14,869 nucleotides of DNA from RGIG426 sp045640165 (GCA_045640165.1 JAZUEK010000002.1:1-14869); one strand, 5' to 3'; positions 1 to 7,050 are shown, counted from the first letter of the stretch. Notes: generated by a model not told the origin, from the letters alone. A program made the numbers and translations.

Positions 1-4
1 AGCG

Positions 5-126
5 CCTTAAAACACAGATTTTGGATGGAGAACGCGAAAAACCGCCTCGACTATACTGGCGTATAGCGAGGCGGTTTGACAATGTTCTGCGCCAAAATCT
101 CGTGTTTTTAAGGAATACATTCCTTA
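5..126. repeat. Large nested palindrome, MITE-like repeat or structured RNA element
   Basis: The inner hairpin has arms 39-56 and 61-77 (AAACCGCCTCG plus CTATAC, with one extra A at 50) around a four-base TGGC loop. The outer arms also match: 5-24 (CCTTAAAA, CAC, AGATTTTGG) is nearly complementary to 92-113, and AGAAC at 29-33 matches GTTCT at 84-88. The palindrome therefore spans about 110 bases with few mismatches. A second perfect palindrome, TAAGGAAT-AC-ATTCCTTA, follows at 109-126. The size and nested symmetry look like a dispersed palindromic element rather than a simple terminator. The left edge is close to the window start, so the element may extend further. No second copy was seen in this window. 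Confidence 0.7.
34..77 (-). terminator. Probable rho-independent terminator of the metallophosphoesterase gene
   Basis: Read on the minus strand, the inner hairpin (17-bp stem with one bulge, loop GCCA) ends in GGCGGTTTTT followed by CGCG. It lies about 90 bases after the stop codon at 168. The five-T run is short but the stem is very stable. It is part of the larger palindrome, so terminator function may be secondary. Confidence 0.6.
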
Positions 127-167
127 CGAACTCCCGGCCAACGTTGCTCCGTTTTCGGGTTGTTCTC

Positions 168-2276
168 TTATGCGGCGTCTTTGAGGATGCCCCACACGCC
201 ATCCTCATAGGTGTTGACTTTCGTTGCGGCGTAGTAATTTTGATGAATGGTCAGCTTGTTGCCGTCAATCGTGATGTTCGACCACGAGGAGGCTTTGCCG
301 GTGCTGTAGGCGTAGCAATACTCGCTGTCCACTTCGGTGCCGGACGGCGCCTTGCCGTCTTTGCCGCCGGTGGCGGAGGTCATAAACAGCACGCCCTGCG
401 GATTCTTGTAGTAGGAAATACCGTCCTCTTCCACCGTTTCGGAATCCTTGAGGATGGTGCCCTCGCCGTCAATCGGATGCGAGCGCAGGAACACGTGCTC
501 GTGCGCCTGCAACACAAGGTCCACACCGCCGTCGTTAAACACGCCGATGAGTTGCGCGAAACTCGGCGACTGGGTGGAAGCGCGCACGCTGATAAGCGGA
601 CGGTGCAGCTCTACGATTTTCCACGTTTTATCGGTCGCCGCCAAATCTTTTTTGAGCCAATCGAGCTGCACATCGTCAATAATGCCGTCGCTCGATTTGA
701 TGGAATCGGTGTTGAGCACCACAAAGTGGGCGTCGCCGTAGTCATAGGAGTAGAAGAAGCCGTAGTTGAGTACCGTGTTCACGTCCTGCGGATAGTCCAC
801 ACAGAAGTGCTTGGTGATTTCATAACTGAGATACTCGCTGTACGCCGCATCGTGGTTGCCGGTGACCGGCATCATGACGTTGTTCATGAGGAACTGTTTG
901 TTGCCGTTCAGCACGTTGCGCCATTGATGCAGGTATTGTCCGTATTGCACCACATCGCCGCCGTTGACGATAAACGCGGCATTCGGATCGTCCTTAAACG
1001 CGCCGGTCAGCGCGTTTTGCAAATACAGATACTGCGTCGTCTCGCGCGAGGTAGACACCTGCGTGTCGCTCGTATAGATAAACGAGAACGCGTCCACGGT
1101 TTCCGGACGCGTGGTAAAGCGGCCCACGTCGCTCCACACGCCGAGATCCGGGTCGCCCACGCGGTAAGCATACGCCGTGGCGAACGCCAAATTCGCCATC
1201 ACCGCTTGGTGGCTGTAGTCGGGGAGATTGTCCTCGAATGTGCCGTATTCAAAGCTGTTTGCCACCGGATCGTACGGCATCGAACGGGATTTATACTCGG
1301 TCGTTTTCGCCGAAACAGTCGTGGCTTTCGTAAAGTCGGGTGTGGCATCCGCCGCACACGCCACGAACTGCACCACCGGATTTTTCGACTCTTTATAGGT
1401 GTGCCACGTCACGGCGTGGTCCACCGACGACGCACCGTAGAAGGTCAGCGTAATCTGGTCGGGAACGTAATCGTAGTCGCCGGACGGGTCAACGACGGGG
1501 TCGGTAACCACCGTGATTTTCGGGTCGGGCAGTTCGGCGAGACCCGCCACAAATTTGCGGATGGCGAGCACGTCTTTCATATTGATTTCGCCGTCTTGGG
1601 TGGCATCCGCCGCCTCCGCCGAGAAAGTCACGTCGAGATTGGCGATGTATTTGCGCAGCACCAGCACGTCTTTCATATTGACCGTGCCGTCCGCGTTCGC
1701 GTCGCCGTAATACAGCGTTTCGATACGCGTGGTGCCTGCCGACGGTTTTTGCGTGGATTCGGTCGTAGGCGCGGTGGTTGCGCCGGCCTTACGGAACACG
1801 CTGCATTTAATATACGACCAACTAATGGTGTGGCCGTAGTCGCCGTGGTCCGCCGCATACAGTTCGCCCTCAATACCGAACAGTTGTTGACGGATTTGGG
1901 TAGTAACGGTGGATTCGGTCGTCGTAAACACGCCGGACGCCGTGCCGTGATATTCTTCCCACGAGTTGTTTTCGGCGATATACAGCTCCGCCTCGCCCAT
2001 ATCCACCGCGGCGGTGACGGTCAGTTCGTAATACTCGCCGGCGGCGGGGTCAATCGCGCCGTTCGCGTCCACGTCCGCTTTAATAGCGGCAATTTGTTTG
2101 AAATACGCGTCGGTTTTGTCGGTTTTCACGGTCTTGCTTCCGGCTTTGGTATTCTCATACAGCACCGTTTCAACCAGTCCGTCGTCCGCTGCCGCCGGAA
2201 TGAGCGCCAACGCACCGCCGAACACAAGCGACAGCACGAGCACAAGCGACAAAAGGGATTTCATACTCTTTTTCAT
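168..2276 (-). CDS. Secreted purple-acid-phosphatase-like metallophosphoesterase with dockerin domain
   Basis: A 702-residue protein. The ATG at 2276 is chosen because AAAGGA lies just upstream and the protein then begins with a signal peptide: MKKSMK, a hydrophobic core at 8-25, and likely cleavage after IPAAA (about residue 30). Residues 33-165 form an unrecognised extracellular region. A Thr/Pro/Ser-rich linker follows (166-184), then a type I dockerin at 189-246 with two calcium-loop repeats (GDANADGTVNMKDVLVLRKY and ATQDGEINMKDVLAIRKFV). Residues 272-390 fit the fibronectin-like N-terminal domain of purple acid phosphatases. The catalytic domain is at 396-700, with metal-ligand motifs SDTQ (403-406), GGD (439-441), GNHD (473-476), LHRP (557-560) and AHEH (591-594). 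The substrate is probably an extracellular phosphate ester, but that is unproven. Dockerins bind cohesins, and no cohesin gene is present here. It lies 46 bases downstream of ddh on the same strand. Confidence 0.85.
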   Translation of the reverse strand: MKKSMKSLLSLVLVLSLVFGGALALIPAAADDGLVETVLYENTKAGSKTVKTDKTDAYFKQIAAIKADVDANGAIDPAAGEYYELTVTAAVDMGEAELYIAENNSWEEYHGTASGVFTTTESTVTTQIRQQLFGIEGELYAADHGDYGHTISWSYIKCSVFRKAGATTAPTTESTQKPSAGTTRIETLYYGDANADGTVNMKDVLVLRKYIANLDVTFSAEAADATQDGEINMKDVLAIRKFVAGLAELPDPKITVVTDPVVDPSGDYDYVPDQITLTFYGASSVDHAVTWHTYKESKNPVVQFVACAADATPDFTKATTVSAKTTEYKSRSMPYDPVANSFEYGTFEDNLPDYSHQAVMANLAFATAYAYRVGDPDLGVWSDVGRFTTRPETVDAFSFIYTSDTQVSTSRETTQYLYLQNALTGAFKDDPNAAFIVNGGDVVQYGQYLHQWRNVLNGNKQFLMNNVMMPVTGNHDAAYSEYLSYEITKHFCVDYPQDVNTVLNYGFFYSYDYGDAHFVVLNTDSIKSSDGIIDDVQLDWLKKDLAATDKTWKIVELHRPLISVRASTQSPSFAQLIGVFNDGGVDLVLQAHEHVFLRSHPIDGEGTILKDSETVEEDGISYYKNPQGVLFMTSATGGKDGKAPSGTEVDSEYCYAYSTGKASSWSNITIDGNKLTIHQNYYAATKVNTYEDGVWGILKDAA

Positions 2277-2296
2277 CTTGCTCTTCCTTTCTATTG

Positions 2297-2313
2297 AAGC
2301 CGCCTCGCGGCTT
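2297..2313. other. Hairpin between ddh and the metallophosphoesterase gene
   Basis: AAGCCGC-CTC-GCGGCTT forms a 7-bp stem. The T-run (2312-2317) is on the plus strand, whereas both flanking genes are read from the minus strand. In the real transcript the stem is preceded by six A and not followed by U. It therefore looks like an intercistronic processing or stability hairpin rather than a terminator for ddh, and the two genes may be co-transcribed. Confidence 0.5.
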
Positions 2314-2322
2314 TTTTGCAAC

Positions 2323-3300
2323 TTACAGCAGGGTTTTGCGCAGTTCCTCGCCGGATTGCGCACTCAAATAGGCCGGCGGAATATCCAAAATCGTCAGACA
2401 ACCGGTTTTTCCCTCGCTATGCAACCGCGCCACCGCGCGCGCCACCGCCACAAGCACGCCGGACGTAAATTCAGGGTTGGAATCCAGTTTCAGCGAGAAT
2501 TCCGCAACGTGGGTGTTCGTCCCGTTGCCGGTTTTGCCGCTGCGAATCACCGAGCCGCCGTGCGGAATGCCGGCGTGGTCGCGTTTCAGTTCTTCCATCG
2601 AGATAAAATTCACCGTCGTGTCGTAGTCGGCGAAATAGTTGGGCATCTCTTTAATCTCCCGTTCGATGCGCGCCAAATCCGCGCCCTCGGCGGCAACCAC
2701 GTAGCATTCGCGCGTGTGTTTTTGCCGTGCGGAAAGCGTCGGGTTTTCGCCGGCACGCACCGCTTCCACCGCACGTTCCACCGGCACGGTGTACTGCCGC
2801 GCATCCAGCACGCCGTCAATGCGGCGAATGGCGTCCGAGTGACCTTGGCTCACGCCGCGGCCCCAGAACGTGTAGTCCGCGCCGCTCGGCAAAATCGCGC
2901 CGCCGTAGGCACGGGCGAGCGAGAAAAGGCCCGGGTCCCACCCGACCGAAATCGCGCCGAGTGTGCCACCAGCTTTGGCGGCTTCGTCCACCGCGGCAAA
3001 GTGCGCCGGAATATTGGCGTGGGTATCGAAACTGTCCACCACGCAGAAGTCGCGCGCAAGCGCCGGCGTCTGCTTCGGCAGGTCGGTAGCGCTGCCGCCG
3101 CAAATAATCATCACGTCGATGTCGTTTTTATGCGCCGCCACGTCGTCCAAAGAAAACACCGGTGCACCGGTAACGGTTTTGACCGTGGACGGGTCGCGAC
3201 GGGTAAACACGCCGACGAGCGTCATATCCGGGTTTTGGCGCACGGCGTATTCTGCGCCGCGGCCGAGGTTGCCGTAACCGGCAATGGCAATACGAATCAT
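2323..3300 (-). CDS. ddh: meso-Diaminopimelate D-dehydrogenase
   Basis: A 325-residue cytosolic enzyme, the usual length for this family. It makes meso-2,6-diaminopimelate in one NADPH-dependent step from tetrahydrodipicolinate and ammonia, bypassing the longer succinylase/acetylase routes to peptidoglycan and lysine. The Rossmann motif GYGNLGRG is at 8-15. Other stretches shared with the Corynebacterium glutamicum enzyme are GGSATDLPKQ (68-77), VDSFDTHANIP (88-98), SVGWDPGLFS (118-127) and FWGRGVSQGHSDAIRRI (145-161). The start at 3300 is set by this N-terminus and an upstream GGGGGA. An open frame continues upstream to 3486, but it runs through the promoter and the end of the neighbouring gene. 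The gene has its own promoter, with the -10 box inside an inverted repeat. Confidence 0.95.
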   Translation of the reverse strand: MIRIAIAGYGNLGRGAEYAVRQNPDMTLVGVFTRRDPSTVKTVTGAPVFSLDDVAAHKNDIDVMIICGGSATDLPKQTPALARDFCVVDSFDTHANIPAHFAAVDEAAKAGGTLGAISVGWDPGLFSLARAYGGAILPSGADYTFWGRGVSQGHSDAIRRIDGVLDARQYTVPVERAVEAVRAGENPTLSARQKHTRECYVVAAEGADLARIEREIKEMPNYFADYDTTVNFISMEELKRDHAGIPHGGSVIRSGKTGNGTNTHVAEFSLKLDSNPEFTSGVLVAVARAVARLHSEGKTGCLTILDIPPAYLSAQSGEELRKTLL

Positions 3301-3320
3301 TTGGAATTCCCCCAAACAAA

Positions 3321-3356
3321 AAGACTTTACGCCCTTATTATATAGCGTAAAGTCTT
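3321..3356. promoter_or_regulatory. 12-bp inverted repeat enclosing the ddh -10 box, candidate operator
   Basis: AAGACTTTACGC (3321-3332) and its exact reverse complement GCGTAAAGTCTT (3345-3356) flank a 12-base centre that carries the TATAAT box. A repressor dimer bound here would block the promoter. The minus-strand repeat also runs into TTTTTGTTT, so it could instead act as a terminator for the upstream histidine-phosphatase gene. The two roles cannot be separated from sequence. Confidence 0.55.
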
Positions 3357-3365
3357 CGTTTTCAA
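3337..3365 (-). promoter_or_regulatory. Sigma-A promoter of ddh
   Basis: On the minus strand TTGAAA (3360-3365) and a perfect TATAAT (3337-3342) are separated by 17 bases. Transcription would start near 3330, about 30 bases before the ATG. Confidence 0.8.
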
Positions 3366-3385
3366 GAAATTTTTCCGCAAAACCC

Positions 3386-4015
3386 TTAATTTTTTGCGTC
3401 CTCTTTTTCCCACGGAATGGCACACAGCGCTTCCGCGACCGGCTCGCGCATCCACAGCTCCGGCGTAATACGCAACGCAAAACCACAGCCGCTGTCCGCC
3501 GCCCATTCGCGCATTTCGAGCCGCGGCAAGCCGTACGCCGCCAAAATCATCATCTGCACACCGCCCGGAAGACACAGCACGTTTTCGGTCTCACCGCTTT
3601 TGAGGATGTCTTTCACGAGCGCTTCAAATCCCTGCATCACGCGGTATTGGAACGCCGTAGCGGTCTCCCCGTTCGGGATTTCGTTCGTCTCACCGGTCGC
3701 CCAACGGCGAAACGCCTCGTCTCCGCGGAGCATGGCGGCGCTTTTGCCCTCAAAATCGCCGAAATCGCACTCCTGCAATCCCGGCACATCCGTCACGTCA
3801 CAGCCCGGATACAGCACTTCCAACGTTTGGCGGCAACGAATCTGGGGCGCGGCATAAAAACGGCGCGCCGACGGATAGTCAAAAGTCTTTTTCATCTGTA
3901 ATAAATGGGTCAATCCGTTCGGGGACAAGGGCAAATCCTGTTTTCCCACGTACAGCCCCTTATCGTTTGCCTCGGTCATTCCGTGACGAATCAGATAAAT
4001 TTTATAAGTTTTCAC
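3386..4015 (-). CDS. Histidine-phosphatase-family protein, second catalytic His apparently replaced
   Basis: A 209-residue cytosolic protein of the phosphoglycerate-mutase-like superfamily. The start is GTG at 4015, the only start that keeps the first beta strand KIYLIRHG; an AGG lies about 10 bases upstream. The phospho-acceptor motif RHG is at 10-12, followed by TEAN and the typical LPLSPNG. A basic stretch (QIRCRQTLEV) and an acidic one (LQECDFGDFEG) occupy the places of the conserved Arg and Glu. Where the family normally has a His-Gly-Gly motif, this protein reads CLPGGVQM, with Pro instead of the second catalytic His. Activity may be reduced, altered or lost. The substrate is unknown. 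It lies upstream of ddh, which has its own promoter, and is divergent from the XRE regulator. Confidence 0.8.
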   Translation of the reverse strand: MKTYKIYLIRHGMTEANDKGLYVGKQDLPLSPNGLTHLLQMKKTFDYPSARRFYAAPQIRCRQTLEVLYPGCDVTDVPGLQECDFGDFEGKSAAMLRGDEAFRRWATGETNEIPNGETATAFQYRVMQGFEALVKDILKSGETENVLCLPGGVQMMILAAYGLPRLEMREWAADSGCGFALRITPELWMREPVAEALCAIPWEKEDAKN

Positions 4016-4049
4016 AAAAATCGCCTGCCCTTTTTTACATTTCTCACAA

Positions 4050-4097
4050 TTTACAAATCGTATAATTTAGCGTATAATAGTCGTTACCCGCCTAACG
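4050..4097 (+). promoter_or_regulatory. Promoter and candidate operator of the XRE regulator gene
   Basis: TTTACA (4050-4055) and TATAAT (4073-4078) are separated by 17 bases. The octamer CGTATAAT occurs twice in direct orientation (4059-4066 and 4071-4078). Just after the -10 box is the small inverted repeat CGTTA-CCCGCC-TAACG (4082-4097), placed where an autoregulatory operator would sit. I could not find a convincing minus-strand promoter for the divergent phosphatase gene. Confidence 0.65.
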
Positions 4098-4125
4098 CGG
4101 AACGTTTTCAGAGAGGAGGAGTTTT

Positions 4126-4818
4126 ATGGTCACGTCGTTTCCCCGTTTGCTGACCCTGCTTCGTAAAGAGCGCGGCATCAGCCAAAAGGAAGCCGCCGCC
4201 GAATTGCAGGTTTCGCAAGCGCTGTTGTCCCACTACGAAAAAGGCATTCGCCAATGCGGACTGGATTTCGTCGTCCGTGCCGCGGACTTTTACGGTGTGT
4301 CCTGTGACTACCTTCTCGGCAGAACGGCGGACAAATCTGGCGCGATGATTGCGGTGGACGAAATTCCCGATTCCGAAAACGCCGGCGGCGACCAGAAAAT
4401 GCGCGGCAGCGTTCTCCCCGTCCTCAACAAAAAACTGCTGTTTAACTCCATCAACGTTCTGTTTGATTTGTTACAGCGGTGCAACAACAAAGAGCTGACC
4501 GCCGAAACGTCCGATTACCTGACGCTTGCGGTGTACGTGATGTTCCGCAAGCTCTATTCCGCCAACCCGAAAAATCCGGCGGCGCTGTTCTCCGCGCCGG
4601 AATATCTCTACCGCGCGGATGCGGCCGGCAAAATGGAACGCCTCGCGGCGCAGGTCGAACACCTCGCCAAAGGCGGAAAGGTCGCCGGCGAAGCCGGTCT
4701 TGCGCCCGAAGAAGCGCCCCTTATCCTGCCGGATGCGCTCCAAAAAGAGTATCCGATGTTTGCCTCGTCTCTGCTCAACCTTTTGCGCAAAGCCGAGGGC
4801 CTTTTGGAAGACGAATAA
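4126..4818 (+). CDS. XRE-family transcriptional regulator
   Basis: A 230-residue protein with ATG at 4126, preceded by AGAGAGGAGGAG and four T. Residues 5-65 are a Cro/C1-type helix-turn-helix: LLRKERGISQKEAAAELQVS, then QALLSHYEKG and the family ending ADFYGVSCDYLLGR. Residues 70-230 are a mostly helical region that I do not recognise, rich in Ala and Leu, with no membrane segment or protease motif; it may bind a ligand or mediate oligomerisation. Its own promoter and a candidate operator lie immediately upstream, so autoregulation is likely. The gene stands alone on its strand, and the regulated target is unknown. The divergent phosphatase gene is the nearest candidate. Confidence 0.85.
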   Translation: MVTSFPRLLTLLRKERGISQKEAAAELQVSQALLSHYEKGIRQCGLDFVVRAADFYGVSCDYLLGRTADKSGAMIAVDEIPDSENAGGDQKMRGSVLPVLNKKLLFNSINVLFDLLQRCNNKELTAETSDYLTLAVYVMFRKLYSANPKNPAALFSAPEYLYRADAAGKMERLAAQVEHLAKGGKVAGEAGLAPEEAPLILPDALQKEYPMFASSLLNLLRKAEGLLEDE

Positions 4819-4827
4819 GGCACAAAA

Positions 4828-4868
4828 CCAAAACCTGCCCCCGTTTTCCAAAACCTACCCCTTGTTTT
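4828..4868. repeat. Two tandem ~20-bp imperfect direct repeats
   Basis: CCAAAACCTGCCCCCGTTTT (4828-4847) is followed directly by a near copy, CCAAAACCTACCCCTTG plus Ts (4848-4868). They lie between the XRE stop codon and the end of the convergent membrane-protein gene. No function is evident; a local duplication is the simplest reading. Confidence 0.6.
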
Positions 4869-4880
4869 TGAATCGCTCAG

Positions 4881-5513
4881 TTATTTTTCGGCTTCCGACG
4901 CCTCGTCGGGAGCCGTTTTTTGTTGCCCGTTTTGGGCAAGCACGCCGCGGAATGCCACCGCCAAAACCGCGATAGCCACCAACAGCGCGACCAGGCTCAA
5001 CACAATTTTAAGCGCGCCATCCGCCACAAATACAATGGCGTTTTTCGTCAGCACACCGTACCCGTAAAGCAGCGCGGCACACACCAGCTGAAACAGTGCG
5101 GTCAACACAGCGCGGCGAGAATCCGCTTTCGAACGCGCTGCCACCGCCGCTTGGGACGGAAGCGTAACCCCACACAGACACAGCAGCGGCACCATTGCCG
5201 CCGACAAAATCGTGGCGCGACTTTCGGCGTCGTATCCTGCGGTGGCGTCCGGCGCAAAGAAAAACAGCGCATACACCACCCACGCAACCAGCGCCCAACG
5301 CGCCAACGTCGCAAAGGCCCACAAAACTTTTTCAAGAATATGGGGTACTTTTTGGTCGAACTTTGCCGACAACACGAATAGGATGGCGCCGAATCCCAAA
5401 AAGCCGCCCCACGCAGACACGCTCAACGCGAACGGGATAATCAATCCAAAGGAAACCGCCAACTGAACAACCGCCCAAATCAGCAGGGTTCGGTCGCAAT
5501 GCGGATACTTCAT
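4881..5513 (-). CDS. Six-helix integral membrane protein of unknown function
   Basis: A 210-residue protein with ATG at 5513, preceded by AAAGGAG nine bases upstream. Hydrophobic segments are at about 11-30, 35-50, 63-87, 102-125, 135-153 and 159-189, giving six probable membrane helices. The N-terminus is short (MKYPHCDR) and the C-terminus is hydrophilic and acidic (QQKTAPDEASEAEK). A polar loop at 88-101 and a basic loop at 126-134 (ARSKADSRR) suggest the orientation. I recognise no family motif. It starts 28 bases after the stop of the ATP-grasp gene, so the two are almost certainly co-transcribed. No minus-strand terminator was found after its stop. Confidence 0.75.
   Translation of the reverse strand: MKYPHCDRTLLIWAVVQLAVSFGLIIPFALSVSAWGGFLGFGAILFVLSAKFDQKVPHILEKVLWAFATLARWALVAWVVYALFFFAPDATAGYDAESRATILSAAMVPLLCLCGVTLPSQAAVAARSKADSRRAVLTALFQLVCAALLYGYGVLTKNAIVFVADGALKIVLSLVALLVAIAVLAVAFRGVLAQNGQQKTAPDEASEAEK
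4889..4921 (+). terminator. Rho-independent terminator of the XRE gene, inside the convergent gene's 3' end
   Basis: CGGCTTCCGACG (4889-4900), loop CCT, CGTCGGGAGCCG (4904-4915), then six T (4916-4921). The 12-bp stem has one G-U pair. The T-run is on the plus strand only. The hairpin overlaps the last ten codons or so of the minus-strand membrane protein. Confidence 0.8.
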
Positions 5514-5541
5514 ACCGAAAAACTCCTTTACAAAACGTATA

Positions 5542-6429
5542 TCATAATACGGAATTTACATATTGTAAAATTTCCGTCGCCACATCCACGCCGGTAGCGG
5601 CGGTAATGCCTTTGAGTTGCGCGCCGGAATTGACCTCGCACACCAGCGGTCCGCGGTCGCTGTCCAGCAAATCCACGCCGCCGAAATGAAGCCCCAGCAG
5701 GCGACAACTTTGAAGCGCGAGCGCCGTTTCTTCCGCAGTAGGCACATACGCCTCGCCGGCGCCGCCAAGCCCGATGTTGGCGCGAAAATCGCCATTCGAA
5801 CGGCGCCGCATCGCGGCAACCACGCGGTCGCCGACGACGTACAGCCGTTTGTCCGCGCCGGCGCTCTCGGCGATAAATTCCTGCAACAAAAACGGACGGT
5901 GTTTCATATGACGCGCAAGCGCCTTCAGTTGCTGCTCGTCTTGCGCTAAGTACACCTGCTCGCCGAGCGAGCCGAAACACTCTTTCACGACAAGCGGAAA
6001 GCCAAGTTCTTGCGCGCCGAGCGCCAAAAACCCGTCGCCTGCCGCCGTATAGTCCACGTACGTCATCGGCGCAACAAGCGTTTTCGGCATCGGAACGCCG
6101 GCTTTAGCAAGCGCCGCGTGGGTTTTGGCTTTATCATCGCAGATGGTCACTGCGGCGGCCGTGTTAAACACGCGCACACCGGCGGCTTCCATCGCGGCAA
6201 GCAGTCGGGTATCTTTGTCGAAGCAGAAAACGACGTCTCCCTCGTTCAAATCGGGCACGCCGATACCGCGGATACGCGCACCGCGTTCACTCCACTCGGC
6301 GACAAGCGCGGTATTTTTGCAGGGAACAAGGGAAAATTCCTGTGCCGCTCCTGCTTCGCAAAGGCGAGAGACGGTATCCGGTACGGCATTCTCGTTCCAA
6401 AAGCCGTTATAGAGCACATAGCCGTTCAA
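5542..6429 (-). CDS. RimK-like ATP-grasp ligase
   Basis: A 295-residue cytosolic protein. It starts with TTG at 6429, supported by AGAAGGTG seven bases upstream; no ATG in frame gives a better fit. The N-terminal part (1-95) is a pre-ATP-grasp domain. The ATP-grasp fold follows: DDKAKTHAALAKAGVPMPKT (98-117), FPLVVKE (144-150), a glycine-containing loop SLGEQVYL (154-161), LLQEFI (181-186), KRLYVVGDRVVAAMRRR (194-210), GDFRANI (213-219) and the metal-binding GVDLL...EVNS (251-268). These match the RimK group, which adds glutamate or related amino acids to a protein, peptide or small molecule through an acyl-phosphate. The true acceptor is unknown. It forms a two-gene unit with the membrane protein downstream, just after the terminator of the rpsP-khpA operon. 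Confidence 0.85.
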   Translation of the reverse strand: MNGYVLYNGFWNENAVPDTVSRLCEAGAAQEFSLVPCKNTALVAEWSERGARIRGIGVPDLNEGDVVFCFDKDTRLLAAMEAAGVRVFNTAAAVTICDDKAKTHAALAKAGVPMPKTLVAPMTYVDYTAAGDGFLALGAQELGFPLVVKECFGSLGEQVYLAQDEQQLKALARHMKHRPFLLQEFIAESAGADKRLYVVGDRVVAAMRRRSNGDFRANIGLGGAGEAYVPTAEETALALQSCRLLGLHFGGVDLLDSDRGPLVCEVNSGAQLKGITAATGVDVATEILQYVNSVL

Positions 6430-6490
6430 GGAGCAACACCTTCTTTCCTAAAAAAGTAAAATTCCCCACAAAAAGGGCGCGCGAAACAAA

Positions 6491-6520
6491 ACAGACTCGT
6501 GAGGTTGCTCACGAGTCTGT
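6491..6520 (-). terminator. Rho-independent terminator of the ylxM-ffh-rpsP-khpA operon
   Basis: A perfect 13-bp stem, ACAGACTCGTGAG (6491-6503) and CTCACGAGTCTGT (6508-6520), with a four-base loop. On the minus strand it is followed by TTTTGTTT. It starts about 12 bases after the khpA stop codon. Confidence 0.9.
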
Positions 6521-6532
6521 CTGTTCGCAGTA

Positions 6533-6766
6533 TCAGTCGATTTCCACAGAGACCTTAACGCTTTGACGCGCAGCAGCAGCATGCATGACGGTTCGGAGAG
6601 CTTTTGCAATTCGTCCCTGTTTGCCGATCACGCGACCCATATCGCCTTCCGCGACGTGCAGATGGAATACGATGACGCCTTCTTCGTTCGGCTCGTCCTC
6701 CACCACTTCAACAGCGGACGGATCATCGACTAAACCTTGAGCGATCAACTTCAACAGTTCCTTCAT
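6533..6766 (-). CDS. khpA: KhpA, KH-domain RNA-binding protein
   Basis: A 77-residue protein (YlqC family) made of a single KH domain, with the nucleic-acid-binding loop GKQG at about 48-51 inside GRVIGKQGRIAKALRT. In Gram-positive bacteria KhpA pairs with KhpB and binds many RNAs, with effects on cell division and cell-wall synthesis. The start at 6766 is backed by a strong AAAGGAGG. It is the last gene of the operon, 44 bases after rpsP, and is followed at once by a terminator. Confidence 0.93.
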   Translation of the reverse strand: MKELLKLIAQGLVDDPSAVEVVEDEPNEEGVIVFHLHVAEGDMGRVIGKQGRIAKALRTVMHAAAARQSVKVSVEID

Positions 6767-6810
6767 TGCCCTTAACCTCCTTTACTGCGATAATAAACTT
6801 TGCCTACAAA

Positions 6811-7050
6811 TTAGATGCCCGCTTTTATCAGCAGGACTTTGACGGTAGCGGTCGGCTGAGCGCCGTTCGCGATCCATTTTTGCGCTTTCTCGGTGTCCAC
6901 GCGGAGATCCGCCGGATTCTCCATCGGATTGTAATAGCCGATTTCTTCAATAAAACGGCCATCACGCGGGAAGCGCGAATCCGCCACAACGATACGATAG
7001 AACGGAGCGCCTTTCGCACCCATGCGACGAAGTCTGATTTTGACTGCCAT
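6811..7050 (-). CDS. rpsP: 30S ribosomal protein S16
   Basis: A 79-residue protein of normal S16 length. The family N-terminus MAVKIRLRRMGAKGAPFYRI is followed by VVADSRFPRDGRFIEEIGYYNP and the C-terminal WIANGAQPTATVKVLL. S16 binds the 5' domain of 16S rRNA early in small-subunit assembly. The ATG at 7050 follows GGAGGTAAGG. It lies 188 bases downstream of ffh, the widest gap in the operon. Confidence 0.97.
   Translation of the reverse strand: MAVKIRLRRMGAKGAPFYRIVVADSRFPRDGRFIEEIGYYNPMENPADLRVDTEKAQKWIANGAQPTATVKVLLIKAGI

Noticed and set aside
21..2297. Long plus-strand open frame (758 codons) opposite the metallophosphoesterase
   Set aside because: It is antisense to a gene with clear domains, has a His/Arg/Val-rich composition typical of a reverse-strand shadow, and shows no recognisable motif.
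2098..3345. Plus-strand open frame across ddh and the start of the metallophosphoesterase
   Set aside because: It crosses two genuine minus-strand genes and their junction and has no family similarity that I can see.
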